NCBI RefSeq assembly: GCF_000002425.4
Contig: NC_037258.1
Span: forward strand, 2,463,964 to 2,527,963
DNA: 64,000 nucleotides
Direction of reading: 5' to 3'
From: Physcomitrium patens
Taxonomy: Eukaryota > Streptophyta > Bryopsida > Funariales > Funariaceae
Positions 12,808-28,369 of the stretch are shown in pieces. The translations under genes and the position numbers were made by a program. The notes below the pieces were generated by a model. The model saw only the letters and a program-made list of their open reading frames with translations. It did not search any database and was not told the DNA's origin. Position 1 is the stretch's first letter. Each line of letters opens with the position of its first letter.

Positions 12808-13343
12808 TCGACCTGCTAAGTTTTGTCTTCTGTTTCCTGCTTTTTTCCTTTTAAGATATGGTCCTCCTTGTGATGAATGATACTCATGATTCCTGTCTGG
12901 TCACTTGGTGGGCCATGTCCTTTGGTGGCGTTGCTAATAAAGACGATGTGGCATGGGACTAGGCGACAAAACTTGCCGCCCAGCTACATCGCAATCTAAT
13001 CTAGACCGTAGCTGTGCATGTTGCATCTTTAAACCCAGAGGGGGACACAACAGTACACATCAGGATGCAAATGTACACAATTCAATCTCCAGTAATTGAG
13101 ATGCTTTTGGTCTATTTTAGCATGGGTTGTTGTTCTTCCTCCTCCTCTTCACCCGCTTGACTCAGCTACGAACTGTGCGGCAATTGTTGCAAAGTTGCCA
13201 GCAGTTTATCCGTCTTTGTTCTGCTTTTTGTATTGGATACCCTCTTTTGGGTCTGTATGCACATATACACTTTGACATTAGACATTTGACTATTACTTCT
13301 CTGATATCACTTTATTTCTTTACTATTCGCTTTAAGAATCGCC

Positions 13344-13347
<4 letters not shown>

Positions 13348-13383
<36 letters not shown>
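13348..13383. repeat. (TA)n microsatellite
   Basis: About 18 TA units at the edge of the island that holds the VQ gene. A shorter run lies at 13553-13571. Confidence 0.9.
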
Positions 13384-13385
<2 letters not shown>

Positions 13386-14341
13386 TCTTCAATGTACATG
13401 TATATAATCAGAATGAATGCTACCAGTTTTAAGAAATAAAAGTTACTTTATTTCCTTTTAAATTAAGGTTGATTTGATGATGAGTGCTTTTTGAGTGACT
13501 GGTTTGTGCTCATAGTAGAATCTTGTGAACTTTTGTGATGCTCACACCATCAATATATATATATATATATACATGTTAACACACATATCAATAATAAAGC
13601 CACCTAAATAATATTTTATTTAATAAAGCTTAAACATATTAATGTATACATTATATGAATAAGATGATTTGTATACTAATTTTTCAATAAATTCATACTG
13701 TGTTAATATTAACGTGTAACATAATGTATATCAGATATTTAAAAAAAGAAATTGACGTTATGAGTATTGTAGTTTTTATATAAAAACTTGCACGTTTTAT
13801 CTGATTGTTTTGAAATAATTTTCTTTTGATAAATTAAACATTCACATTTTTGAATAATTTTTTTAGTGTTAAAAACTATGCTAATTCTACTGTGTAACTT
13901 TTAGAATTGTCAAATTTTCGCAACCTCATCAATGGTGGGCATGCAAAAGACTAGTGTGTAATAAACATCTATGTTTTCATTAATCTTATTTAATATATAT
14001 TTTCAAATTTCAGACCTTTTTACACAAATATTTAACTTCATAAAGATTAGATGTGAGATTTCATTATTTTACTATTTTAAATTTTCATATTTAAGAACCT
14101 AAGATAAGAACCCTTTCAATAATCTAATTATACTTGGTGATATTACTACTAAATAATTTACCATCCATAATAACTTTATAATTTATATTTTTCACCATGA
14201 GGTTATATATTCAAACCTTAATTTATATAATGATACTAAGAAACCAAAAAAATTGTTATATCAGTATAACTTACAATAAACTATGTTTATAGACACCTCT
14301 GTTAGGATGTAGTTATCATTCAATTAATAACACATAGAAGT

Positions 14342-14344
<3 letters not shown>

Positions 14345-14379
<35 letters not shown>
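14345..14379. repeat. (TA)n microsatellite
   Basis: About 17 TA units in AT-rich DNA. Confidence 0.9.
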
Positions 14380-14381
<2 letters not shown>

Positions 14382-15325
14382 GTGCGTGTCTTTTTATAGT
14401 AATAAAATATGGATTTTTTCGTTTTTTAAAAATACTTAAAAAAACAAAATATGTGAACATATATACTTTTATGTGTATGTAGGTATATGTATATATAGCA
14501 TTTTTCTTAAAATAAACAAACTATCTAATTCACTTTATGTATATTTAATGTTTATGATATTTCATTGCAAAATGATTTAATTTTTTGACATGGAGATTGT
14601 TTTTAACACTATTATTTATTTGATCTACCTAATTTGAGATCTTTTTAAAATGAACCTATATTGGTCTAAGTTCTAAACTGATTTTTCATATTTTAGATTA
14701 TTAGATTATGTACAAAATATATCCCTTTTTTAATATTATATACATGAGTAGTTCTCTTTATATATATTTTATTAATTAGACTTTATAAAATTAGTTTATT
14801 TTAAAGTTGAATGAAGAATTTAAATTTATGTTGCACAAGTTTGTGGTTTGATAATATAATGATTATCAAAAATTCTTGTTAAAATATTAGAAAAATATTT
14901 GATGTTTAATTTTTTTAATATTGAATTATAAAATATTGAATTAGATGAAAATAAGTCTTTCTTATCATAGAATATAGCAATTACAATTAGTTAATTAGTC
15001 AAGTATTTGATTTGGAAGGATAGATCAATGATTAGAGTTCTTGTTAATATTTTGTATGGTCTTATATTTAATTGATACAAAAAAAGAAGAAGAGATATTT
15101 TGTAATTAGAAGTAGATACAATCAAGAAGAGATGAAGACATAGATCAAATTTTACACAACAATGTAGTTTTTTTTTTTTTTTTTTTTTTTCACTTCTTTT
15201 TTATTTTGTTTTAAGTTGTGATGCATTAACTGAAAATGTGAAATCAAACTGGCAATCATTATGATATTTATCATTTAAAATAACTCTCTCTATATATTTT
15301 AAAATTTTGCAAGAAAAATATGTTG

Positions 15326-15328
<3 letters not shown>

Positions 15329-15358
<30 letters not shown>
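15329..15358. repeat. (TA)n microsatellite
   Basis: About 15 TA units. Confidence 0.9.
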
Positions 15359-15360
<2 letters not shown>

Positions 15361-15593
15361 CGTGGGCACAATCATTACTAATATAAAAGTGGTGGATTGA
15401 TGTGACAATGCTACTCTAGCAAGAATAAGTGTTACGTTGCATAAGATAAGGTGAATTTGTATATACAACAAAGATTAAGAGATACAACGAAGTCTTCTTA
15501 CTACTTAGAATTCACAAGAGCAGCATGAGTTAGAATGATCTGTGCGAAATAACACAAGTTTTCACTGCTTAATGATTCTGTCGGTAAGTTAGC

Positions 15594-15644
15594 CTCTCTC
15601 TCTCTCGATGTATATATATATATATATATATATACATATATATA
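15594..15644. repeat. Compound (CT)n-(TA)n microsatellite
   Basis: A short CT run (15594-15605) is followed by TA units with one C interruption, at the border of the next lower-AT island. Confidence 0.85.
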
Positions 15645-15659
15645 CCAATATAAAGAGAG

Positions 15660-16620
15660 AGATTCAAGGCTGTATTGTGGTGCAATTGCAGTCCGGGATG
15701 TGCTGAGCATTCAACACCGAGTTGGCGATCACGGAGCGTTGAATGCCGCACTCCATTTAGCCAGCAGCGGCGCGTTCGGACGCATCCTCCGGAGGATAAA
15801 ATCGCAGCTCCGCATGAAGAATCCAACCCCCCCACCTCCCCCCCTTCCCCTACTTCGCTTTTTCCCCACGTTTAATAACATCGAAAGGCTGCGGGGGCGA
15901 TGTGTTCGAGATCGCAATGCGAGGGAGTCCATGTGCGAAACAGTGCATACGATGACGATGACGACGACGATGACGAAGAAGAAGAAGAAGCAGACGCAGT
16001 GGAAGCACGCGGACCTCTCCGCATCGATCAGCGCAAAGCCGGGCGTCTAGTAAAATCTCGCGAGGTAATCCCGAGGAAACACGCAGCAGAACCCGAATCA
16101 AAAACCCACCTGGAGTCCCCGATTCTAGACGAAGGGGGCGAGAGTGGAAGGATCGCAGGGTGCGAACGTGTGGCGGTCTAGATTGGTGCTTGACCTGGGT
16201 GGCCCCCGACGAATGGATCCACGCTTCGCTTCCTTCATTGCTTACGACGATGCGACAATCGACAGGGAGAAGATTACGAGGTGGATCGATCGATCGATTG
16301 ATGTGGAAGGCGTTCATCGCTTCCGTGCCCTGAATCCGGGCTCGCAGGGGATCCTCGGAAAGTGGTTCATGAAGTGGGTCTCACCCGCTTGGCCTCCGGA
16401 AAACAAAGCTTTGTTTCCCTTCTTCTTAACTTTGAATGAATGAATGAATGAATGAATGAACCCCATCATGGTAGAATAGGGTTGGGGATGGGCTCTAAAA
16501 GTGGGGGTTTTATTGATAGGGGGCATCATAGGAGGACAATACTTCCAAGGCAAAATGATTAGTGAGTGCTTCTCCATGCAAGGTGGACATGACATGTGTG
16601 AAATAATCAATCTCACAATG
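15660..16620. other. GC-richer island with an unrecognised acidic reading frame
   Basis: This sharply bounded island contains several overlapping frames. One on the + strand (15900-16181, 93 codons) encodes eight Asp then five Glu from a GAC/GAT-GAA run at about 15952-15994. Overlapping frames run on + (15700-16050, 16144-16443) and on - (15850-16317). None matches a family I know, and the mutual overlap means at most one can be real. It could be a gene fragment, an unspliced first exon or simple-sequence DNA. Confidence 0.25.
16432..16459. repeat. (TGAA)n microsatellite
   Basis: About six or seven units of TGAA at the end of the 15.7-16.6 kb island. Confidence 0.9.
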
Positions 16621-16849
16621 TTGCTTTTTGTCTCAAGAAGATATTGTTTGTCTAAAGAATTTTTGAATTTTTGAATTTTTGTTTGTTCTTATTTGTTAAA
16701 TGTGGTTGTTTTTGGTGTTTTGTGATGGCTGCTTTTGAATTCTTAGTTTCAGAAAACTTGTAGAGTGTCTTATAAAGACATCATTAATAGTCCAATCTCA
16801 TGTAAGGAAATTTAAATTATGTTTATATTTAGACATTGTGTGTGAGCAA

Positions 16850-16876
<27 letters not shown>
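16850..16876. repeat. (TA)n microsatellite
   Basis: About 13 TA units. Confidence 0.9.
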
Positions 16877-16880
<4 letters not shown>

Positions 16881-16955
16881 CTCTTTGTTAGTTTTCCACA
16901 AAAATGGCTAGAATTTTATTTATTTATTATTTTAAAAAAATCATGATTTTTTTAC

Positions 16956-16957
<2 letters not shown>

Positions 16958-16987
<30 letters not shown>
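16958..16987. repeat. (TA)n microsatellite
   Basis: About 15 TA units, only about 80 bp from the preceding array. Confidence 0.9.
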
Positions 16988-16991
<4 letters not shown>

Positions 16992-17467
16992 TACAGTTTT
17001 GAAAATGTGTTCATTTATTTTTGTATTCTTAATAATAATTGTAGACCAGAAGGATTCTTCACCTAAAAATTTATTTATTTTATTTTATTTTATTTTATTT
17101 TTTAAAATATCAATATGATTTATGAATTTTATGTATTTATACTTTTTTGATTGAATAAAACGAATTGGGTACTAATTAATTTGAAAAAAGAAAATGCCCA
17201 ACTTCAATTATCTATCTATCTATCTAGACATATGATTTTTTTTATCAAAATATGAAACTTATGAAATTTCAAAGATTTATTCGAACTTTTGTTATCAACA
17301 ATCTTAGTACTTTTATTCATAATAGCTTGCAACACTAAAGCCCATGATCTTACAAGAAATCTTCCTTTGGACTGGACATTCATCTTTTTGAATCGAAAAT
17401 TAATTTCAGAAAAAGAAATTACAATTAATATTTGGTTTATTTAGGCCCAACTAATGTGGTATGTCGT

Positions 17468-17469
<2 letters not shown>

Positions 17470-17499
<30 letters not shown>
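17470..17499. repeat. (TA)n microsatellite
   Basis: About 15 TA units. Confidence 0.9.
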
Positions 17500-17501
<2 letters not shown>

Positions 17502-18060
17502 AATTTATCTATAAGCTGAAATATGCATTAAATTTTTTTTAACTATATTTAAAAAATCAATCACCTTCCAAAAACCAACCTCATAAAATAATAAAAATGT
17601 GTAAAATATATACAAAAATTAAGTTTTTAAATACAACATTTGCTAAACATGTCGGTATTCTTTGTGAACATTCCATATATATGCTGGCTCAAAATTAATT
17701 ATAATTAATTTTTTTTATATGTGATCAAGTATTAATAAAAAACTAAGATTTGTTGGACATCAAACTCATTAAGTCGTTTTTATGCTAATTACGGAATGTT
17801 TAAGTCAACGAGAATGCTACATATTCTCCCACTCTGAACTTACAATTCGATACATCTGTATACTGATATGCCCAATAATTAAACACCTCACCAGGAGCTA
17901 GAAATCTCTCTTTGTTGATTTCATTCATTTTTTACATACAAATTATCAAAAATTAAACCTCTTAGAACTGGTTTATTCGAAGGAAAATGTTGTAAATTGT
18001 AACGTGAGACTGGACTTCGACGTCAAAGTTACAAGCAAGCTCTATAACGATGTGGTTGCC

Positions 18061-19480
18061 AAGTATTGACCAGTTCACAACCAAAATGAGTGTGAAAATT
18101 GAATTTTAGCGAAGGCTAAAGCAATTTCTGTGATTCTAGAGCCAAAAATATGCACTCTGCATTGAACACACTGCAATCTGCTTGTGATCCGAAGGCTTTC
18201 TGCGTCTGTCTCATCTCTTAACATCCAGCTTTTCATTGTCTGATGCGAAGCCCTTCTGCAGCTCAAATTGCAAACTAGATGCATGATGAGTCTAGTTTAT
18301 ACAACAACATTCACATCAACTCCTCTCCTTCAGGATTCCTCTCTCCAAGCTTGGTGACCAGCTCTCCTCAGCTTTTCCTGAACACAGCAGCTTGCTTCAG
18401 GACTTTTCACGGCTGGTTGAATTGCTCCTCTAATTCCGTCCATAAGCTTCCTCCCCAGCAACAATGAGCCTATTCTGTAGGCTACTCAGGTCGATCCGAG
18501 GGAACCTTGGTCGCTGTCGTGAATATCCAAACTTTCGTTGCAACATGACACGATCCCCGAGTGTATGTGTGTGTTTTTTTTCGCAAACATGACGATTTAT
18601 TCGTCGTTACAAAGTTTGCCCATGAGAGTGAGGTTGACCAGTGTACGAAACACCATTCCCTGCTGACTCTGCCCCAGGTCGAGTTCCGCCCAAAAAGATG
18701 AATTCTCTCAGGAAGGAAGCTAACAATAATGCTCACATATTTCCACATAGTTGAGCTTCTCAAATTCAACGTCTCATCCCGATCTTCCAGAAGACACATC
18801 TACGCCAGCATCCATAAAATCAGGCATCACCGCCGCTCAAAACCACTCCAATTGCCTTATTTCCGTTCTGGCATTGAGGTCCATGAACAAAACTGTCACA
18901 TACTAATCACACCGTCGACAAACCTCATATCGATAGATTCAAGTTGTGCTTCAGTGACACTGAGAGGAGTTGTGGATAGAACAGATTCTCTCAACAGATT
19001 CTCCGCTTCTTACAGATCGTTTGCCATAGCTGAAGCATGCAATGAACAATTGTCACGTTCACCATATCAACTGAAATACGGATGGGAGCATGTTGCAATG
19101 ACGATCTCTGCTCTACAAATGATTTTTGCACTACATAATCGAATAATCTGCAGTAATGGCTTCGGTTTCTTCAGCTTGAACCCATCTACAACGTGTGTGG
19201 CATTGCTGATCTGGGCTCTGAATTGCAAAGCTTGTGCCTCAAAAACTTGTTACTGAGATTCCAACAGCTTGAAACAACACATGTTGGTCATTGATGTGGG
19301 TAGATAACCTACAAAACTTGAGCTTCCCACACAATGTCCGTGTAATTGTGGGAAGTTCCTGCAGTGCCTGAAGTGTGAGAATGAAGCGAAAGAAATGAAG
19401 CCTTAGTACAAGTCATTGTGTTTCCAACATGTGCAATTACTGTTGCTCTTTAATGGCAATTTGGGTTTAGTAAGTGGCGT
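18061..19480. other. Lower-AT island, unrecognised, possibly a dead gene
   Basis: The longest frame is 175 codons on + (18729-19256); it has an ATG and ends in TGA but no recognisable domain. Frames on - (18482-18799, 18075-18284) are equally anonymous. Composition and sharp borders resemble genic DNA. A degraded gene or a non-coding transcript is plausible, but no function is assigned. Confidence 0.25.
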
Positions 19481-19660
19481 TTGATACGTTTCATTTTTAT
19501 CTATTTTTTTCTTAACTTTAAAAAAAAAAAAAAAAAAAAATGTATAAAATAAGTGATCTATGTTATTGCTTGACCTTCATTGTATTTGTATTTGTGTTAG
19601 TATTTCTCGTAAGAAATTTCTGAAGTTTTGTACTCTATCTACTATTGTATCATGTCTGTT

Positions 19661-19663
<3 letters not shown>

Positions 19664-19691
<28 letters not shown>
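19664..19691. repeat. (TA)n microsatellite
   Basis: About 14 TA units. Confidence 0.9.
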
Positions 19692-19697
<6 letters not shown>

Positions 19698-20339
19698 AAA
19701 AATTTAGATATTCATTTGCACTGATAATTTCACATGAAATAAACAAAAAATTGAACACATGTTTGATTTTGCAATTGAGACTTGATTCTTTTATCTTTAA
19801 ATTCTAACACCATATCTATTGATGAGGAATTGATGAGGAATGTCCTCTTTGAAATATTTGAAATTTTATTTTAAAATTATTTTTTGTTGTGAAGGAAAAT
19901 ATTTAAATCCAATTTTTTTATACACACAAAAAATAATTTTGTAATTTTAGATTTATTTAATAAAATAGATTTATATAATTCTTAATTATTACTTCAAAAT
20001 AAAACATAATAAAGGTTTTTGTACTGAATTAACAAGTGCTTCTGAATCGAATGCAATTTAACAAAACCTGCAATGTGCAAAGTCAAAGTCTTGATAAGTT
20101 GTATGTAGAAAGTAAATTACAATATCTTAAATTTGGATCTAAAATAAATGTTAAATTTTAATACAATATGCACATGTAAGATTGGTCTAAGATTACAATT
20201 GTTGTTAATTTGAAGTTAGTTGTTTATAATTTAAGCTGTTACTTGAAGAAATAAATCTATTTAATAATGTTCTTATTAATGATAAAAAAATATGTTAAAA
20301 TTTACCAATAAAAAATTTAGATAAAAAAAATATTTGTAT

Positions 20340-20590
20340 AATAGCAAGGGGTTGCAAAGTAGAGGAGGAAGATGGAGGAAGTGTAAAGTGGGGCTAATTC
20401 CATGTGGGAATGGGAATAGGGGGATGTGGGGAAGTCAGGACAGGGGACATGAATGGGAACGGGGACAAAGAATAGGAAACAAGGGAGGAGAATAAGGACA
20501 CGGGGGTTCAAGACTGGAGACATGGAATGAGGAAGAACAGGGACATGGGATTAGAAACAAGGGACAAAGATGGGGAATGGACGGAATCAA
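20340..20590 (+). repeat. Purine-rich tract of degenerate GGGACA-like units
   Basis: For about 250 bp the + strand is mostly A and G, with repeated motifs such as GGGAC, GGGGAC and GGGAATGG and many runs of three to five G. It reads as a degenerate minisatellite. The 67-codon frame opposite it (20317-20523, minus, Pro-rich) is a by-product. Confidence 0.6.
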
Positions 20591-22254
20591 TCATGAGATT
20601 GCAAGGAATCTAAGATTAACTTTTGATAATTGCAAAATCACTATTCATTAAGTACAAGTTTTAAAGCAAGTAGTAAGTTAGATTATGATGTAATCATAGA
20701 GTAACACATCAAGTCAAGAAAAACTCGCAATTGGTACTAAAAGTATCCTAAAATTTGGCAGTGGTCCAAGTGGAAATAATTTACATTGAGTTTAATATCC
20801 ACATCAAAACTTACTTTCAACTGTTATGCTACTGTCTTTTCATGTTTTATTAAGAAGAATAAACGAAAAAATAATCTTTAATAAAAAAAAACAAATGTTC
20901 AGAAGAGTATTTTCTTGTGGAAAGGTAGACTTTTTGGCAGCATCCCTGTCGACAAGAAAAATTATTGGTGATGGATTCAGTTATTTTTTGAAAACTCTAT
21001 AAACTTTCAATATGAACATATGTTTTGACAGAATATTGTTTGTATGCATCAAGTGTGTGCAGATCTACAGTTCCCATACTTTTGATCATTAGCGAACCAA
21101 AACCGTACGTTTTCATTTGTTAAAATAAGGTTTATTTTCTCCAATGCATTAAAAAACTGCACCAAAGACTATATATATATTTTTTGAGAATTTCACCTTA
21201 CAGGGTGGCTTCAGGAACGTTGTTTAAAACAAAATTCTGAGTCACACGCTTTCACTTCTGATGCCGCTTATTCGTGCTCCTGTTTTTTTTAAATCCTTGA
21301 GAGTGCAATTAGGAAGCTGCACCACAGTACTTTCATGTATATTCATAGTCTAAACCACCAACATAGATTCAAGGACATAATTTCAGATGTATCTTGAAAA
21401 CTTTCAGATTTTTAGATTACAAGTAAGTTTACCATGATGATAAATTATAACTCGAAAGGTTTAATTATGTTCGCCAGATCAATGTTGAGAACACTTACAG
21501 AAATATAGTCTTGTTGGCAGACACTTACTATTGAGCGAATCATTTTGGCGGTCTGGTAAACTGTCTTTCAAGTAGAGCCTCGGTATAAGACCATCTTTAA
21601 GGGAAAACGGTGGCTTCAATCTCCACAGTCAGTTCCAGAGGCAGGTGCACGGAAGCACCGCTACATAATGAATACATTGAACTCCATCCACTAACTCTTT
21701 CACTAATACATCCAAACGTCAGTCTAAACTTCGGCATTCACAAAAGGTTGGGATGTCGCCATCAGTCACGGTGATAATGCTCCATCTTTTTGTCAAATTC
21801 AACACTTCATCACATTCTTAGAGAATAATCCACCCAATCAACAAGCATCCTAATCAACAGACACTAAACAGAGTAAAAGATCCAGACAAAAATCACAAAA
21901 CCATTGAATCAACAACCAAAACGAGAGATGCTCCATTATCCACTATGTGGAACCCACCATATATTATTAATGCAATGATGACTACCACGTTTTGATTAGA
22001 AAAAACAGCCTTCAGAAGGAAGCATCAGGGCAAAGTTCGCCACTACTGTACATCCAATTCCTGAGGACATATCACAGAGATACTCAGGGAAGGAAGCCGT
22101 AAAGTGGTTGCAAACTCTATTACTTGATGAACAGAGCAAAGCTTCTAAAACTCAACATCTGGGGCGCTGCTTGGATGTTTGAAAAGCGAACATGAGCAAG
22201 TTAACGGATGAGCAAAGTGGGTGTAAACAGGCAAAGAATGCCGAAAATACTTGC

Positions 22255-25104
<2,850 letters not shown>

Positions 25105-25640
25105 GGCCGTCTATCACCCTACAAACCCCTCCTCCTCAGAAAACCAAAAACCCACACTCGACAACAAGCAAAATCTCCCGCACACCCTCTAGGGTTTGCG
25201 CTCGGGGCTCCAGCACCGAAAACTTGAACACACAGGTAAGAAGAAGCTTTCCTGGCCCCTCTTGTGTCGCTGCGTCGCTGCCATGCACAACGGGGCCAAC
25301 CCGACTTCGAAGGGACAACGATCATCGGCAAACGAATGAAGCTTCCGGGGATCTAGGTTTTGCCTGGTTCTCAACCGATCGATATCTGTCTATTGGATTC
25401 TGGGTAATTCCGAGATGCGGCGTCGCGGTTGGTAGATCGCGCCGCGATTGTTGTCAGTGCGGCGACGAAACTCTTGTGAGATGGACCGAGTGAGTGTGAG
25501 TGCGGTGAGTGACAGAGTGAGTGACTGGGTAATTCCCTCGTCTTAGTTACTTGCGGGTCCCCGTAATCAACTCACTAATCCTATTACTAAGTGGGATTAG
25601 CTTGCTCGTGTCCCTTTGCCTGTTCCATTAGGGTTTATTA
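25105..25640 (-). promoter_or_regulatory. Probable promoter and 5' leader of the ATP synthase beta gene, with telo-boxes
   Basis: Read on the complement, a telo-box core AAACCCTA lies at 25190-25197, about 90 nt before the ATG. A full AAACCCTAA lies at 25628-25636. Telo-boxes are frequent in plant promoters of ribosomal and other housekeeping genes. GAGT-type repeats occur near 25490-25530. The start of transcription is not determinable here. Confidence 0.45.
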
Positions 25641-26337
25641 CAGTCGAACCAAGCGGGTGTTTTCCTTTTCCTTTATCTTTTTCTTACTTTAGTTTATTTT
25701 GTTTTATCCTATTCTTTTACTCTCTGCAAGCGGTGTAGGAACTCAACGTCTGGAATTTATCATCAAATGTTGTCATGTGTTTGTTTGTTTTAGTGAGAAT
25801 AATTAAAGGTAATGTTTCTGATCTTTTTATTTTTGTAGGTTTCATAAACATGGTTCCAATTTCTGTAATAGTTTTTATTTTTCAAAAAAAAAAATTTTAA
25901 AAGAGAAAATAATTACCTTGCTGATTTTTTTATTTCTCGAACAAATTTGTAGGGTCTATGCATCAGTGATTGCGAGTCATTCATGCTACCTTCTGAGACT
26001 AGTCTTTTGTACTTTTCAACTTGCACCACAAAAATTATTGGTCATAAAGATAGGTTCTGTTTTGCTACCAAGATGTTTATAATGCTGTGGGAAAATGGAC
26101 GGATAATACATTTTAGAAAACAATCTGGCATTGTATGCATATATTTTCTTGAAGTAATAAAATCAAACAGAAAAAAAAATTGTATGAGTAAATTATTTTA
26201 TATGGATAAAGAAAGCAATGACATAATAAATGTAAAACTAATAAAAGAAAAATGCATCATAATACAACAAAAGTATAATTTCGGACATTACATTGAATTG
26301 TAATCATTTAACAATCACATATTAACTTTTATATGTA

Positions 26338-26372
<35 letters not shown>

Positions 26373-26911
26373 GCTTATGAAGCATATATAATAGTTATAT
26401 TTCTATTAAGATTTTGAAAAATTTATACTTTTTCTAAAATATATGTAATAAATATAAAACAACATATTGCATATATATTATTTTTTAATTTATTTATATA
26501 AATTAAACTAACTTTGTAAATTTATACACCATAGAATATTGACAAGATTGATTATGTATACAAAGTGACTTATTATTATACTAGTTGTCATAAGAGTTTC
26601 TTAAAAAATCTAAAGATGAATAATTTAGTAATATATCTATTTTAATGTTATAATTAAATATTAATTAAAATCAGACAAGTGTATCATATTTATTTATTTA
26701 TCATTAATATCATAATTATTATGCTATTGATAAATAAAATATAATACATATTCTACTATAATTAAGACCTTATGAATTTTTCAAAATAGATTTATTGTAA
26801 TTAAATTCAAAAAAGATTCACAAAGATTAAGACTTTAAAAATATAATTTTAATTAATATCTTTATTTTAGAAAAATATTATGACCAAATAAAGCCATGTT
26901 AGGATGTGTTC
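25641..26911. other. AT-rich spacer, no gene seen
   Basis: The 106-codon frame at 25983-26303 has no recognisable features and AT-driven composition. A (TA)n run lies at 26340-26371. The stretch ends at the first family-1 LTR. Confidence 0.5.
26340..26371. repeat. (TA)n microsatellite
   Basis: About 16 TA units. Confidence 0.9.
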
Positions 26912-27445
26912 TTATCAAAGACAAGAACTTGAAGAATGTAATTAAAGAAGTGAAATGTGTTTCAATATATATATTGAAGAAGAAATTGGAATGGTTACTA
27001 CCAAATACAAGAATTAAGATTCTTAAAACTATATTAAATTAGATTCTTAAAGCTATATTAAAAGCAAGAAAGGAATTGACAAGAATGAAGAAATAATCAC
27101 TCCTATTTCTATATATACTATTTAATTAAAGAAGTATGTGGCTACATTCTAAACATAATTTAACACATGTCTAACCAACGAGACATGTGTCTAACTAGTA
27201 AGATAAGTTTTCAACATATGTACTACATGGCCAACTTATAAAGCATGTAGTCAACATGTGCAATACATGGCCAACTCGTTAACTAAGTTTTCAAACTATC
27301 AATCACCCACAAGCATTTTGGAAGTCAAATCTATGTTTATGAAGCTTCTAAGAAGCTATTCTATAAGATGGTATCAAATTTACCTACTTCTATTTAACTT
27401 TTTTTATCTAAATAAATACTAGTGTTAATATATATTTCTTTGACA
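26912..27445 (-). mobile_element. Old family-1 LTR (fragment D, 3' LTR of a minus-strand element)
   Basis: The block aligns along its whole length with the + strand reading of the young LTR at 48646-49197. Shared landmarks are the TCAAAGACAAGAAC start, TTGGAATGG, the TATA segment TCTATATATACTAT, the ACATGGCCAACT repeats, GAAGCTTCTA, and an end at TTTGACA. It is heavily diverged with a bias to A and T. Confidence 0.8.
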
Positions 27446-28285
27446 TAACACTCATTTTAAAGATGAGTTCTAAAAGGAGCACTAATTACATGTTGAGAAA
27501 GTCTATGATACAACAAATTATATTTTCCACATACTTTGATCTTTATTCTTAACAAATGTAGTTGATAGGTCTTTTAAATCTTTTGTAATATTTCTTACTA
27601 AGGTAAAAAGACCACTTTGTTATTTGATTATTATTAAGTTCTTCATAACTTTTTTCAAGTAAACATTTGGAATGCCATCAAAAGTAGTTTATGTCTCCAA
27701 TAATTTTATTAAACATTGAGAGGCTCTTCCAAAGTTGTGATATCAAACATGTTGTATCTCACCATCTATTTTAAAAAAAATGTGTCATTCTTGAGGATCT
27801 TCACATCTATTATGTTGTCTTAAAGTCTATGATAATTTCAATTGCTAATTTAATAACTTAGCAAAAAATAATTCTTGATTTGAATTTTTTAATTATTGAT
27901 TTATCATCTCATTAATATTACAAATATAAAAATAAATCACAAAAAAAGGTAGAAGATAAAATGTAATCTTTACTAAACTTGCTTTATTTTATAATACATA
28001 ATTGCTTAACTCTTCATTTTAGTATTCATGGATGATGTCAATAAAAAATATCAACCTTCATAACTATAATTTAAAGTTTCTTAAATGGTTGCTACAAGCA
28101 TTCACTAATATCATATTTGTATCAACATACAAGATATTCTAACATATTTTGGTCCTAGCTTAAGTTTAAGACTTCTTCTTTCTTAAATTCTTAATTGTTG
28201 TCTATTTCTATAGAATGAAGTGGTATCTATTTTCTTTCCAATATATGTAATTTCTTTTATGGCTAAAGAAAAAACATATAGAATA
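27446..28285 (-). pseudogene. 3' end of old family-1 element D: ORF3 and chromodomain remnants
   Basis: Directly inside the D LTR, the sequence follows the 3' end of the young element. The ORF3 region lies at about 27470-27880 and the chromodomain/pol end at about 28080-28260, both on the complement. Every frame is broken. Similarity fades near 28285, where the plus-strand fragment A1 begins soon after. Confidence 0.7.
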
Positions 28286-28369
28286 TAAGATAAATCTTCA
28301 TAAACTCTAATAAGTGTAATTAATATGTAATTAGATTGAACTATTTAGAATAAAAAATAATCTAAGCTT

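Larger units (their letters stand above)
10850..13440. other. 3' flank of the VQ gene and intergenic sequence
   Basis: Its composition is still gene-like to about 13.1 kb, so the first part is probably 3' untranslated sequence. Frames such as 11495-11683, 12032-12238 and 12324-12590 are short and unrecognisable. No second gene is supported. Confidence 0.4.
13441..15600. other. AT-rich spacer, no gene seen
   Basis: It contains (TA)n runs at 14345-14379 and 15329-15358 and a T run at 15168-15190. No retroelement domain or gene was recognised. Confidence 0.5.
16621..18060. other. AT-rich spacer, no gene seen
   Basis: It holds (TA)n at 16850-16876, 16958-16987 and 17470-17499, a (TTTTA)n run near 17072-17101 and an (ATCT)n run near 17207-17226. 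No gene is supported. Confidence 0.5.
19481..22150. other. Spacer downstream of the ATP synthase gene
   Basis: An A run lies at 19520-19541, a (TA)n run at 19664-19691 and a purine-rich block at 20340-20590. From about 21.2 kb the composition becomes gene-like. The stretch next to 22150 probably contains the 3' untranslated region of the minus-strand ATP synthase gene. No other gene is supported. Confidence 0.45.
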
